Assembly: GCF_003702045.1 (NCBI RefSeq)
Contig: NZ_RBTP01000015.1
Span: 1-64,000 of the forward strand
From: Pseudomonas viridiflava
Lineage (GTDB): Bacteria; Pseudomonadota; Gammaproteobacteria; Pseudomonadales; Pseudomonadaceae
Reading direction: 5' to 3'
Length of the DNA: 64,000 nt
Shown: positions 36,158 through 46,782 of the stretch, piece after piece
Numbering within the stretch: position 1 is the first letter of the stretch
How the letters are laid out: the number at the start of each line of letters is the position of its first letter
Notes under the pieces: generated by a model
The model's database searches: none
Seen by the model: only the letters and a program-made list of their open reading frames with translations
Told to the model about the DNA's origin: nothing
Translations under genes and position numbers: made by a program

Positions 36158-37291
36158 TTGATGACTCGTGTAACCAACAACAGTGATGTTTGCTTGATCG
36201 GCCATCCTTACGCACCAATCGGAATGGGCGAGCATGTGCGCGCCACTTTTCGGTCGATGCGGGCGGTATACAATGCGCCCAAGCTGCATGATATTTACAA
36301 ACTGGAGCACGCGGCGGCGTCTGATCTCGCTGAGTTCTCCAACGCTCTGGTAGAGACCCCTTCATCTGTCAATATTTTCCATATTAATGGGAATGAGGTG
36401 GATCAGGTGTGGAAGCACATGAATTACAACCGGCCTTGGTCGGGGTATAACGTGATCTATCCGCTTTGGGAGCTGCCTCGGTACCCGACGGAGTGGGCGA
36501 CGGAACTAGACCGTTTTGACGAGATTTGGGCTCCGTCAAAATTTATCATGGAAGGTCTTAAAGAGGTTTGTACGAAGCCAGTTATCCACATGCCACTGGC
36601 AACTGAAATTAAGCTTGATTCTTTTTTGAGTCGCCGGTTTTTTGGGCTGCCTGAAACTGATTATATCTTCCTGTTTTTCTATGATTTGCGTTCTTACGCC
36701 ACGCGAAAAAATCCTGAAGGTGTGTTGAACGCTTTCAATAAATTCTTGGCCAAACGACCTTATGCCAAGACGCATTTGGTCATAAAAGTTAATGGCGTAG
36801 AAACCAATCCGAAAGAGTTTGATGCCCTCAGGGATCGCGTCCAAGAACTCCACGGAAGGGTTACTTTGATTCATCAGAGTATGAGTAGTAACGAGGTCAA
36901 AAACCTGCTGAGGTGCAGCGACTGCTTCGTTTCGCTGCATCGCTCTGAAGGCTACGGCTTCGGTGTAGCAGAAGCGATGGTATTGGGTAAGCCTGCTATC
37001 GCCACAGCGTACTCAGGCAACATGGACTTCATGACGGAGGACACAAGTTTGGCGGTAAACTACCACTTAGTGCCTGTGCTTGAGGGGGAGTATCCTCACC
37101 ATGAAAATCAACGTTGGGCTGAGCCGGATTATGATCAGGCAACACAGTACATGGTAGACCTGGTAGACAATCCGGCTATGGGTCGAGCGGTTGGTAGCCG
37201 GGCCAGATTGCACATGCAGGGCTATTTTGATTATCGTTCAACTGGGCTTCGCTATCGAGATCGTCTGAGTGAAATCTCTGACATAATATAA
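36158..37291 (+). CDS. Family 4 (GT-B) glycosyltransferase
   Basis: 377-residue GT-B fold enzyme, probably a rhamnosyl- or mannosyltransferase of O-antigen assembly. The retaining GT4 donor-site signature E-x7-E is present (EGYGFGVAEAM, near residue 265), followed by GKPAIATAYSGNMDFM. The N-terminal half has the acceptor-domain start VCLIGHPYAPIGMGEH. It starts 11 bases after the previous stop and ends the plus-strand operon ahead of a bidirectional terminator. D-rhamnan synthases in pseudomonads use related enzymes, but the linkage is not predictable. Confidence 0.85.
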   Translation: MMTRVTNNSDVCLIGHPYAPIGMGEHVRATFRSMRAVYNAPKLHDIYKLEHAAASDLAEFSNALVETPSSVNIFHINGNEVDQVWKHMNYNRPWSGYNVIYPLWELPRYPTEWATELDRFDEIWAPSKFIMEGLKEVCTKPVIHMPLATEIKLDSFLSRRFFGLPETDYIFLFFYDLRSYATRKNPEGVLNAFNKFLAKRPYAKTHLVIKVNGVETNPKEFDALRDRVQELHGRVTLIHQSMSSNEVKNLLRCSDCFVSLHRSEGYGFGVAEAMVLGKPAIATAYSGNMDFMTEDTSLAVNYHLVPVLEGEYPHHENQRWAEPDYDQATQYMVDLVDNPAMGRAVGSRARLHMQGYFDYRSTGLRYRDRLSEISDII

Positions 37292-37357
37292 CGCCTCATC
37301 TGCATGGATGGCGGTGCCACGTTTTCTCTATGCGGAATCTTGGCAAGACTGGTGGCA

Positions 37358-37397
37358 TAAAAAAGGGCGCTCGACAATATCGGCGCCCTTTTTCTTT
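37358..37397. terminator. Bidirectional Rho-independent terminator
   Basis: AAAAAGGGCGC (about 37360-37370) pairs with GCGCCCTTTTT (37383-37393) around a 12-nt loop, giving U-tracts on both strands. It lies exactly between the convergent GT4 and rmd genes. Confidence 0.88.
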
Positions 37398-37406
37398 TCT
37401 AAAAAA

Positions 37407-38360
37407 TTATTGTAGTGTGCCGACTTGGTGTCGCCAGTAGGTTAGAACGCTATTAAGTGTTTCCGAAAAAGCTGTATTCGGACTCCACCCTAACTCAGTA
37501 TGAATACGTCTATTTGATCCAGCCGCGACCGGTATGTCCGATGGACGCAAACGCTCTGGGTCTGCTTGAACGTTGATTGAGCTGGATGTTTGGGCGAGCA
37601 ACTCGTCTAGCACTGTTTGAATTTTCTGAGTCTCTCCCGACGAAATGTTATAAATCGAGTGGATGAGTTTGTTTGTACGTTGCCCTATGATTTTCACATA
37701 AGCATCGCACACATCGTTCACATTCAAAAAGTCTCTACTGGCTTCAAGATTTCCGACCTTCAAAACCGGTTCTTGTAGCCCCGCTTCGATTAGAGCGATC
37801 TGCCGAGCGAACGAAGCCGTTACAAAATCAACGCTTTGTCCTGGGCCGATATGGTTGAACGGTCTGGCAATGACGCCGTTAAGACCTTCGCGGAGGTACT
37901 GTTCAACTGCAATCTCTGAAGCAAGTTTACTGGCAGCGTACGGATTCATGGGCTTACACGCATTTCCCTCTGTAAGCAATTCCCCCGTTTTGAATGACTC
38001 ACCGTAGACTTCAGACGAGCTGACAAACAGAACAAAACAGTTTGGAGCGTTCTTCTTTACCGACTCCAACAGGTTAAGCGTGCCAATAACATTCGTATTC
38101 CACGTCAGCAGTGGATCCTTGAAACTGTTTGCCACGTTAGAAATCGCGGCCAGATGAATAAGATGCGTTGGATTGACGCGTTGTACTATGCGATCAACTT
38201 CGGTGCGATCACCGATGTCCAGCGCAATGTAATGTTGCTCTTGGTCGCTTGAGGGCAGCGTTCTGACCGTGCCGAAGACCTCATGATTCTCCGCTAATAA
38301 TCGCTTATGAAGCACTTTCCCAACGAAGCCAGCGGCCCCGGTCAGCAGGATTCTATTCAC
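37407..38360 (-). CDS. rmd: GDP-4-keto-6-deoxy-D-mannose reductase
   Basis: Reduces the Gmd product to GDP-D-rhamnose, donor for D-rhamnan chains. The 317-residue extended SDR has the Rossmann motif GAAGFVG (residues 8-14), catalytic Ser114-116 region, Tyr141 and Lys145 (YAASK), and ARPFNHIGPGQ, typical of Rmd. GTG start with GGAG eight to nine bases upstream. It follows gmd on the same strand, giving the usual pair. A fucose synthase (Fcl) is less likely because the N-terminal and epimerase-specific motifs are missing. Confidence 0.9.
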   Translation of the reverse strand: MNRILLTGAAGFVGKVLHKRLLAENHEVFGTVRTLPSSDQEQHYIALDIGDRTEVDRIVQRVNPTHLIHLAAISNVANSFKDPLLTWNTNVIGTLNLLESVKKNAPNCFVLFVSSSEVYGESFKTGELLTEGNACKPMNPYAASKLASEIAVEQYLREGLNGVIARPFNHIGPGQSVDFVTASFARQIALIEAGLQEPVLKVGNLEASRDFLNVNDVCDAYVKIIGQRTNKLIHSIYNISSGETQKIQTVLDELLAQTSSSINVQADPERLRPSDIPVAAGSNRRIHTELGWSPNTAFSETLNSVLTYWRHQVGTLQ

Positions 38361-38436
38361 TAAAATGCTCCAAAATATTCATGCTAACTACTCATCCCTG
38401 GTGTTCGGGAACACTGCTGGCGTCGCAACCTTCGGT

Positions 38437-39546
<1,110 letters not shown>

Positions 39547-39736
39547 CTACGTGCGCTGAACACGAGTTGTGATAGCTCTTATGATCATGCTGTGGTGAGA
39601 AGGAGTCTGGAATAGGACGTCACTCCAAGAATGAGCAGGTGCGAGCGTACGCCGCCCAGCAGACGATACCGTCTCAGTGATGGGCTTTGGCGTTTATGTC
39701 TAGATGATCCGAAGGAATCTCGTCGGTTGCTATCTG

Positions 39737-41137
39737 TTATTCGACATTGTCTGCGTGATGGCAAAGTTTTTCGGCAAGCCGAATTGCATGAGCGCTGACA
39801 TGCTGGCGAAGCTCTGGAACCGCAGTAGCCTCCCAGAACATTGATTTAAGCATTGGACCTACGTAGCTCAGCCATGTGACGGTGGTGTGTTCTGCTGTAA
39901 CTACCGAGAGGTCTTCGTTCATCATAATGCCTAATCCCATAGGGTCGGAAACGATGAGGCCCTCATTCAGCAGTTGCTGAATGAGGGCAGACTCAGCGCT
40001 CGACACAGAGGTGTTCGGCCCCGTGCAGTTTATAACCAGGTCGAAAGCGTCCACCGTCGTCGAATGTTCGGTTGTCCTCAAAATTGTGCATGCAAGTTTA
40101 TCGTCAATCACATCGGTCGCTAATAACCGGCCTTTGATCACTGTTAGCTGGCCGGATTTTTTCAAGCGGTCAAAGATTACGTGCGCTTCGGGTGCAGCAC
40201 GGTGACGGTGGTTGTCCCAGTAAGGCCTTACATGACGAAGGAATCGGAGCTTCTCTGCATACGGTAGACGAGCCCACAGTTGGGCTGTACAGGGCCTCAG
40301 TGCGGCGATGATATCCCGCCAGTCGACACGAGGAGAGTCGGATATTAACCGGCGCACTGTCTTTATGTACGTGAGTGCAGTGGCCTTGACACTACACATA
40401 ACCTGTCGTGTCAGGTCTGCATTTTGCTCGGTGTAATGGGAGTGTCCTCGGTGAACTTGGGGCGTTAAACCCCTTCGAGATATCGCCGTGATCTTGCCTG
40501 AATGGCCTTCCTCGGTCAGTCGGGATATGACATCCAGCGCTGTAAGGCCACTTCCAATGATGAGTACTGAATCGGAAGGGTGAAGCGTTCGGGCGGGAGC
40601 ACACAAAGTACCCCATGGGGCGTCTTGATAGCCTGAATAATGCTTGATGGAAATAAAGGGCTTGGGTGTTGAAGGTGGGAAATTACCGCAAGCTAGGAGC
40701 ACATGATTAACGGTCAAGCGACGTTGATTGCTCAACAGCACAGTTGCTCCACCTGTACAGGCCTTTATCTCAATAGCTTCGGCATGCACCCTCTCTACCG
40801 ATAACGTGGCACCGCATGAGGAGAGCGCGGTGTCCAATAGGGAGGACAGATAGCGTCCATACTCTCGTCTAGGGACAAAATCACCCGGACCCGTTGCGAG
40901 GCCGTTGAGCAGGCAATACTCGAGAAACGAGTCGGGATGACCGTGCAGGGCCGACATGTTACCAGCCGGCACGTTCAAGACGTGGCTCTTGCTCTGATCC
41001 CCATAAGCAAGGCCTGGACCGAAGGCGCCTGTCTGTTCAACGATAATGAGTTTAGCCGGTGCACGGCATGCCCTGATGAACTCTATCGCTGCGACCGTTC
41101 CGCAGAACCCTGCTCCGACGATAGCCAAGGTCCTCAA
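39737..41137 (-). CDS. FAD/NAD(P)-binding oxidoreductase-like protein
   Basis: 466-residue flavoprotein-type protein of the FAD-NAD(P)-binding family (YdhS-like), substrate unknown. It begins with a dinucleotide fold (VGAGFCGTVAAIEFI), then FGPGLAYG and LNVPAGNMSALHGHPDSFLEY, and a second NAD(P) fold GSGLTALDVISRL near residue 190. The start is TTG 41137 overlapping the cysC stop (TTGA), so translation is coupled to cysC. Possible role in oxidising or reducing a small molecule used with activated sulfate; this is speculation from position. Confidence 0.78.
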   Translation of the reverse strand: MRTLAIVGAGFCGTVAAIEFIRACRAPAKLIIVEQTGAFGPGLAYGDQSKSHVLNVPAGNMSALHGHPDSFLEYCLLNGLATGPGDFVPRREYGRYLSSLLDTALSSCGATLSVERVHAEAIEIKACTGGATVLLSNQRRLTVNHVLLACGNFPPSTPKPFISIKHYSGYQDAPWGTLCAPARTLHPSDSVLIIGSGLTALDVISRLTEEGHSGKITAISRRGLTPQVHRGHSHYTEQNADLTRQVMCSVKATALTYIKTVRRLISDSPRVDWRDIIAALRPCTAQLWARLPYAEKLRFLRHVRPYWDNHRHRAAPEAHVIFDRLKKSGQLTVIKGRLLATDVIDDKLACTILRTTEHSTTVDAFDLVINCTGPNTSVSSAESALIQQLLNEGLIVSDPMGLGIMMNEDLSVVTAEHTTVTWLSYVGPMLKSMFWEATAVPELRQHVSAHAIRLAEKLCHHADNVE

Positions 41138-41724
41138 TGTTGATGCTCATCCAGGTAGTGGATTATTTTGGCGACAGCCGCTTCTATTGATTCGTTATTG
41201 GTATCTATACGAATCTCTGGGTTTACAGGGGGCTCGTAGTCAGAGCCGATACCTGTGAAGTTTTTGATCAGTCCCTGGCGTGCCTTGCTATAAAGCCCTT
41301 TGGGGTCACGTCTTTCGCATTCTTCAAGCGTCGCGTTTACGAAAACTTCAATGAATCTGTCGCTTCCCACGACAGCCCGTGCCAGTGCCCGATCCTTGGT
41401 AAACGGGGAAATAAATGCGGTTATCACGATCAATCCAGCATCGACAAACAGATTGGCGACCTCGGAAATTCTGCGAATATTCTCCACTCGGTCGTTGTCA
41501 CTGAACCCCAAATCCTTGCACAAACCCAGACGGACGTTATCGCCGTCTAGTAAATACGTGTGCTTTCCTTGGGCTACAAGAGCCCGCTCGATGCCATTGG
41601 CAATCGTTGATTTACCGGCTGCGCTCAGGCCGGTCAACCAGATCACTACAGGTCGTTGATTTTTGATCGCACTTCTTTCACTTGCGGTGACGGATGACTG
41701 GTGAAGAGTGAGATTATTAAACAT
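41134..41724 (-). CDS. cysC: Adenylylsulfate kinase
   Basis: Stand-alone APS kinase phosphorylating adenylyl sulfate to PAPS, the universal sulfuryl donor. From ATG 41724 (AGG seven bases upstream; another ATG lies two codons earlier) it has 196 residues. P-loop GLSAAGKST, LDGDNVR, the FISPFTKDR segment, the FVNATLEECERRDPKGLY substrate loop and IKNFTGIGSDYEPP are all intact. It is not fused to CysN and not beside other cys genes. Its place in a polysaccharide island, coupled to an oxidoreductase, hints at sulfation chemistry, though no sulfotransferase is seen. Confidence 0.92.
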   Translation of the reverse strand: MFNNLTLHQSSVTASERSAIKNQRPVVIWLTGLSAAGKSTIANGIERALVAQGKHTYLLDGDNVRLGLCKDLGFSDNDRVENIRRISEVANLFVDAGLIVITAFISPFTKDRALARAVVGSDRFIEVFVNATLEECERRDPKGLYSKARQGLIKNFTGIGSDYEPPVNPEIRIDTNNESIEAAVAKIIHYLDEHQH

Positions 41725-42108
41725 GACCATACCTGAACGTAATCCTGCTTCGCGTAGATGACAGGGATCCTAGCACTACAAGCATGGGTTGACGACATTT
41801 CTTGGCTGTTTGAAGTTGCTTGTGACGGAGGGGATGGCGGCTTCGGATTTTGCCAGCATATAGCTATTACGGTTTTTGCACTGACGCTCAGCGCGCTCAG
41901 GCGTCAGCAACCGCCGACCTCGCCTGTGCAGAAAAACTGATCGCTGCTCAGCTTTTACTCGATACGTGTCGCCGTCCGGAATATTAAAGGTACCGAGCGT
42001 CGATTAACGTTCATTCATACTGTTTAAAAAGGCAGGCCCCGGGTGAGTTTTTGATGCTCAACAGTGTGTAATGGGGCCTTGCTTCTGAACGAATGGCTAC
42101 ATCTGAAA
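41725..42108. other. Intergenic spacer between cysC and manC
   Basis: About 380 bp with no supported gene; a 60-codon plus-strand frame here has no homology-like features or ribosome site. I see no clear terminator for manC, so transcription may continue toward cysC. Confidence 0.4.
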
Positions 42109-43551
42109 CTATGAACTCGCTCGCCCGTAGATATCTTCCAGCCGTACGATGTCGTCTTCCCCTACATAGTCTCCGCTCTGTACCTCTATAAGCACCAAAT
42201 CGATGACACCGGGGTTGCTTAAGCGATGTTTATGGCCCGCACGAATGAACGTGGACTCGTTCGTATTGAGCATAAGCTCCTGCTCATCGTTCACCACCAC
42301 AGCCATACCGCTTACGACGATCCAGTGTTCACTGCGATGATGGTGCAATTGCAGTGACAACGATGCTTTGGGTTTTACAACGATACGTTTGATCTTGAAG
42401 CGCTCACCGCTTTCAAGCGTCGTGTAGGTTCCCCAAGGGCGGTGTACTGTCCGATGGAGTTGGTGAAGGGTATGACCGGAGTCTTTAAGTTTCGCAACGA
42501 TGTGCTTAACGTCTTGTGCGTGGTTTTTATCGACGATCATGAGCGCGTCAGGGGTGTCAATCACGATCAGGTTTTCAACGCCTACAAGTGCTGTCAGCCG
42601 GTCCTCGCTTTTCACATAGTTATTACGAGAGCTATGAGCAAGTACCTCACCTTCAAACCGGTTGCCGTCTTCGTCTGGAGGCGTCAGTTCGCTTACCGCG
42701 TTCCAGGAGCCGATATCGCTCCACCCTATATCGCACGGCACCGTAGCGACCTTGTCGGAGCGCTCCATGAGTGCATAGTCGATCGAAATCCCAGGAACGT
42801 CTGAAAAAGTCTCCGGGTCTATGGCAAGGCAATAGTAGTCATTACTTTGGCTGAGTCGTGACTGCTCGAGGACGCGAGCCACAGCCACCAGTACGTCAGG
42901 CGCATGTTTTTCGAATTCGGCCAGTACCATTCCGACTTGAAAGCAAAACATCCCCGAGTTCCAGAGATAATTATCAGCCGCGACATAAGACTCTGCTGAT
43001 TTCAAATCAGGTTTTTCAACGAAGCGTAAAACTTTCACCCCCACTTCAAGGTCGAGGGAAGTATCCGTTTCAATATAACCAAAACCTGTTTCAGGATAAT
43101 GAGGCTTTATGCCAAAGGTGACGAGCCATCCCTGCTCAGAAAGTATGAGCGCATTATCAACCGCCTCAGCAAACGCTTGCTCATTCTGAATCAGGTGATC
43201 GGCAGCCAGCACGAGCATGTGCGCGTCCGGTCCTTTAAGTTCTTTGATTTGTAGTGCGGCCATAGCTACTGCCGCCGCAGTGTTTCGGCCAAAAGGCTCT
43301 AGGATGAAACCTTGGGCGATCCCGGTTTTGTTGATGCTGCGATATTCATCTTCTGTTTTGAACAGCAGCTCACGATTGGTGACGGTGAGGATTTGTGAAA
43401 CCCCTTGCAGCCGTGAAGCGCGCAGAAAGGTTTTTTGAATCAGGTTCTGACCGTCCGGCAGCGTCATGAACGGTTTCGGGTGTGTCTCGCGAGACACGGG
43501 CCAGAGTCGGCTACCGACGCCGCCGGACAAAATTACGGGTATCAAATCCAT
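42109..43551 (-). CDS. manC: Mannose-1-phosphate guanylyltransferase / mannose-6-phosphate isomerase
   Basis: Bifunctional type II enzyme providing GDP-mannose (WbpW/AlgA/ManC family). The N-terminal nucleotidyltransferase has LSGGVGSRLWPVSRETHPKPF-type pyrophosphorylase signature (about residues 7-27) and FVEKPD near 177. The C-terminal cupin isomerase has LQLHHHRSEHWIVVSG near 410. 480 residues from ATG 43551; a TTG one codon earlier is possible, with GAGG about ten bases before it. It supplies substrate for gmd-rmd. Confidence 0.94.
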   Translation of the reverse strand: MDLIPVILSGGVGSRLWPVSRETHPKPFMTLPDGQNLIQKTFLRASRLQGVSQILTVTNRELLFKTEDEYRSINKTGIAQGFILEPFGRNTAAAVAMAALQIKELKGPDAHMLVLAADHLIQNEQAFAEAVDNALILSEQGWLVTFGIKPHYPETGFGYIETDTSLDLEVGVKVLRFVEKPDLKSAESYVAADNYLWNSGMFCFQVGMVLAEFEKHAPDVLVAVARVLEQSRLSQSNDYYCLAIDPETFSDVPGISIDYALMERSDKVATVPCDIGWSDIGSWNAVSELTPPDEDGNRFEGEVLAHSSRNNYVKSEDRLTALVGVENLIVIDTPDALMIVDKNHAQDVKHIVAKLKDSGHTLHQLHRTVHRPWGTYTTLESGERFKIKRIVVKPKASLSLQLHHHRSEHWIVVSGMAVVVNDEQELMLNTNESTFIRAGHKHRLSNPGVIDLVLIEVQSGDYVGEDDIVRLEDIYGRASS

Positions 43552-44015
43552 CAACTATTCACATCCTCTTGCGTATCTGGAAGGCAACCAATGACGGAGC
43601 TCAGCCGGCCCACGTTGTCTGCCAGAGCGCGGTACTCGGTGTTTCGAAGCGTCGTGTTCAGCCACTGTCAAAGGCTAGAATATCAGAGAAATTGTACGAA
43701 GGACGGCTGTTTTCTTGCTCGCAAGGCGCTGACATCCGTACCTGGTTTTCACTGCAATTGCCTCCATGTAATTGACACTATTTATCGTACAACTGAGCTT
43801 AAGCAAAATGATCGCGAGTGGGTTAACTATTAATTCATCTATGCTAACGGAAGTGGGTTGTGACGCGGGCTCGAGATCGTCATGGGGCGGCGACGGGTGC
43901 TGATTAATTTCGCGAGTATGGCGCACCCATGCGCATGATCATGCACAAAGTGTGCTGGGCAGCGTTAATACAGCAATTCAACGTATCCGACGGATGTCTC
44001 GCAGGGCAAAAAGTC
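43552..44015. other. Intergenic spacer between manC and a GT2 gene
   Basis: About 460 bp, locally AT-rich around 43780-43850, without a supported gene. An 83-codon minus-strand frame has no ribosome site or recognisable domain. It probably carries the manC promoter, though I cannot point to a convincing one. Confidence 0.4.
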
Positions 44016-44027
44016 TCAGGCGACTTT
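44007..44027 (-). terminator. Possible terminator overlapping the GT2 stop codon
   Basis: On the minus strand AAAGTC, a 6-nt loop containing the TGA stop, then GACTTT plus further Ts. The stem is short and AT-rich, so a weak terminator at best. Confidence 0.35.
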
Positions 44028-44954
44028 AGGTGACGCGGGCCTTAATAGCAGACGTAACACTGCTACCAGACAGGCAACTACGAACAGAAACTTATCACGT
44101 CGCCGCCTGCGGCATTGTCCGGATTTAAAGATCAGCTTGAAAAAAAACAGGCGTTTGGAGTGCGCTGCAGTAACGGGTAACCGAGAATAATTGCCGGTCA
44201 GTTGGGCGATCAGCAAGACCTGCTCAGGCCACCAGCCACTGCTAATCGTCTTCAGTCTTGCGATGAAGGCGGCAATTCCTATATTGGCTCCAACCTGGTT
44301 GTTGGCGTGTTGTCGATAATCCACGCCAGGCGCTGGATCAATGAACCATTGAAAACCATGACTACGAGCGTACGCGTAGCAGTACCAGTCGTGAAGGCTG
44401 ACGCTTTGAGCTGATCCCCACAGCTCTATAAGAGACGCTTTAAATGCGTCCGCGAGGCGACGATTCAATACATACGTGCAGCCTGGGCCTGCGGCCTCAA
44501 AGCAATGATCCCAGCGAACCTGAGGCTGTGCTTTGTCGAGCAACAGGCGATGCCCACAAGGCCAGAAGGCCGTAACGTTGCTTGAGTATGCGTCGGAATT
44601 TTCCGACCGTAACCGCTGTGTAGCTCGCTCAAGCTTGTCCACATGCCAGATGTCATCCTGGTCAGAGAACGCGACGAAATCGAATGCCGAAAAATCGACA
44701 TCCCTGATTAGCCGGAAGAAATTACGCGAAGCTCCGCCAAATCGCCCTGCTGATGAAAGCAAGGTCACGTTTGTGTGCGCTTGTGCATAGGACGCGCACC
44801 ATGTCTCAGTGTCGTCCGTAGATGGGTCGACACTGATGAACACACTGACGCGTACATTCGCTTGCTTCAAAATGGAATCAAGCTGTTCTTCAAGCCATGA
44901 CATGCCGTTATAGGCTGCCAGAAGTACCGCTATTCTTGGTGATTTAGCGCACAT
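44016..44954 (-). CDS. Family 2 glycosyltransferase, rhamnosyltransferase-like
   Basis: 312-residue GT-A fold enzyme, last gene of the rml operon. Motifs: VLLAAYNGMSWLEEQLDS, SVDPSTDDTET, FSDQDDIWHVDKLER and YRQHANNQVGAN, the last two nearly identical to those of the GT2 at 28425-29390. Because it follows rmlBDA it is a good candidate for an L-rhamnosyltransferase using dTDP-L-rhamnose. It starts 35 bases after rmlA. Confidence 0.85.
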   Translation of the reverse strand: MCAKSPRIAVLLAAYNGMSWLEEQLDSILKQANVRVSVFISVDPSTDDTETWCASYAQAHTNVTLLSSAGRFGGASRNFFRLIRDVDFSAFDFVAFSDQDDIWHVDKLERATQRLRSENSDAYSSNVTAFWPCGHRLLLDKAQPQVRWDHCFEAAGPGCTYVLNRRLADAFKASLIELWGSAQSVSLHDWYCYAYARSHGFQWFIDPAPGVDYRQHANNQVGANIGIAAFIARLKTISSGWWPEQVLLIAQLTGNYSRLPVTAAHSKRLFFFKLIFKSGQCRRRRRDKFLFVVACLVAVLRLLLRPASPKVA

Positions 44955-44989
44955 ACGTTTTACAGCTTTGCGATAGTGACCACACTGGC

Positions 44990-45880
44990 CTAGAAAGAAC
45001 CTAGATCCAGCAATTTTTGCAGGTACTGACCGTAACCGGTTTTCTTGAGCTTCTGAGCTTGTGCGCCCAATTGCTCTGAAGTGATCCAGCCATTGGTGTA
45101 GGCGATCTCTTCCAGGCAGGCGACTTTCCAGCCCTGGCGTTGCTCGATAGTGTGGACGAAGTGACTGGCTTCCAGCAGCGATTCGTGGGTGCCAGTGTCC
45201 AGCCAGGCAAAGCCGCGACCCAGGATTTCCACGGTCAGGCTCTTCTGTTCAAGGTAAGCACGGTTCACGTCAGTGATTTCCAGCTCGCCGCGCTCGGAAG
45301 GCTTGATGTTCTTGGCAATCTCGACAACCTGGTTGTCGTAGAAATACAGGCCGGTTACCGCGTAGCTCGACTTGGGGGCCGACGGCTTTTCTTCGATACT
45401 TAGGGCACGGCCGGTTTCGTCGAACTCGACGACACCAAAACGCTCCGGGTCGGAAACGTGGTAGCCGAAGACGGTCGCGCCGCTGGTCTGCTGGCTGGCC
45501 GAACGCAGGTTTTCCGAGAAGTGCTGGCCGTAGAAAATGTTGTCGCCCAGGATCAGGCAGCAAGGGTCTTCGCCGATAAACTGTTCACCGATGATGAAGG
45601 CTTGCGCCAGACCATCCGGAGTCGGTTGTTCAGCATAGTTGAGCTGGATGCCGTACTGGCTACCGTCGCCCAGCAGCTTGCGGAAGGAGGGCAGGTCTTC
45701 CGGTGTCGAAATGATCAGGATTTCGCGCATCCCGGCCAGCATCAGGACCGACAGCGGGTAGAAAATCATCGGCTTGTCGTAGATCGGCAACATTTGCTTG
45801 GACACGCCGAGTGTCAGGGGGTGTAGACGAGTCCCCGAGCCGCCGGCCAGGATGATGCCTTTACGATTAGTCGTGGTCAT
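44990..45880 (-). CDS. rmlA: Glucose-1-phosphate thymidylyltransferase
   Basis: First enzyme of dTDP-L-rhamnose synthesis (glucose 1-phosphate + dTTP to dTDP-glucose). 296 residues with the signature [11 protein letters not shown] (residues 13-23), [26 protein letters not shown] and [14 protein letters not shown], all conserved in RmlA. The start overlaps the rmlD stop (ATGA). Codon use and GC here return to the backbone level, unlike the AT-rich 24-32 kb part. Confidence 0.96.
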   Translation of the reverse strand: MTTTNRKGIILAGGSGTRLHPLTLGVSKQMLPIYDKPMIFYPLSVLMLAGMREILIISTPEDLPSFRKLLGDGSQYGIQLNYAEQPTPDGLAQAFIIGEQFIGEDPCCLILGDNIFYGQHFSENLRSASQQTSGATVFGYHVSDPERFGVVEFDETGRALSIEEKPSAPKSSYAVTGLYFYDNQVVEIAKNIKPSERGELEITDVNRAYLEQKSLTVEILGRGFAWLDTGTHESLLEASHFVHTIEQRQGWKVACLEEIAYTNGWITSEQLGAQAQKLKKTGYGQYLQKLLDLGSF

Positions 45881-46782
45881 TTATTCAAAGATTCCATGAG
45901 CATGCGGGTTACGCCGCTTTGCCAGTCCGGCAAATGCAGAGAGAAGTTGTGACGCAACTTTTCTGTATTTAGGCGCGAATTCAGTGGGCGTTGCGCAGGT
46001 GTCGGATATTCGGTTGTGGCGATTGGATTGATCGTTTCCACAGCCAGCGGTTCCCCGTTCGCTCGAGCAAAGTCGATGACGAATTGGGCGTAGGCGTGCC
46101 AGGAAACTTCTCCAGCGGGCGCCAGGTGATAAATGCCGCAAAGTTCAGGGCGAACCAGCGCTTGCTGCAGTGCAGCGGTTGCGATGTCTGCCAGGAGTTC
46201 GGCGCCTGTTGGTGCGCCGATCTGGTCTGCGATCACGTTCAGGCTCGGACGATCCTTGGCGAGGCGCAACATCGTTTTCGCGAAGTTGTTGCCTCGTGCG
46301 GCATAGACCCAGCTGGTGCGGAAGATCAGGTGCTTGCAGCTCGAGGCGACAATCAGCTGTTCGCCTTCAAGCTTGGTCGCGCCGTAGTAATTGACCGGTG
46401 AAACGGTGTCAGTTTCTTTCCAGGCCTCGCTGCCTGAGCCGTTGAAGACGTAGTCGGTCGAGTAATGGACCAGCAGCGCACCCAGTTGAAGCGCTTCTTC
46501 TGCCAAGACCTGACTGGCAAGGGCATTGACCGTATGGGCAAGCTCACGCTCAGTCTCAGCTTTGTCCACCGCGGTATAGGCGGCGGCATTCACGATCACG
46601 TGAGGCTGAACGCGACGAATCGTTTCACGCAGCGCATTCAGGTTAGAGAGGTCGCCCGACACGTCGCCATAAGCGGTTAAAACCGTTTGGCGGTCGAGGG
46701 CGATGACTTCACCCAGTACGGCTAGTGAGCGTTGCAGCTCCCATCCCGCCTGACCGTTTTTACCCAGCAGAAGAATTTTCAT
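45877..46782 (-). CDS. rmlD: dTDP-4-dehydrorhamnose reductase
   Basis: Last enzyme of dTDP-L-rhamnose synthesis. The 301-residue SDR protein has [14 protein letters not shown] as nucleotide fold, [21 protein letters not shown] and YGATKLEGE (Tyr-x3-Lys), all diagnostic of RmlD. Its start overlaps the rmlB stop (TAATG) and its stop overlaps rmlA. It needs the RmlC product, yet no rmlC is present in this operon. Confidence 0.95.
   Translation of the reverse strand: MKILLLGKNGQAGWELQRSLAVLGEVIALDRQTVLTAYGDVSGDLSNLNALRETIRRVQPHVIVNAAAYTAVDKAETERELAHTVNALASQVLAEEALQLGALLVHYSTDYVFNGSGSEAWKETDTVSPVNYYGATKLEGEQLIVASSCKHLIFRTSWVYAARGNNFAKTMLRLAKDRPSLNVIADQIGAPTGAELLADIATAALQQALVRPELCGIYHLAPAGEVSWHAYAQFVIDFARANGEPLAVETINPIATTEYPTPAQRPLNSRLNTEKLRHNFSLHLPDWQSGVTRMLMESLNK

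Noticed and set aside
41758..41940. A 60-codon plus-strand ORF after cysC, possibly a transposase scrap
   Set aside because: No similarity to any transposase I know, no inverted repeats and no ribosome site.
43675..43926. An 83-codon minus-strand ORF between manC and the GT2 gene
   Set aside because: No ribosome site, no recognisable domain and atypical composition; treated as non-coding.
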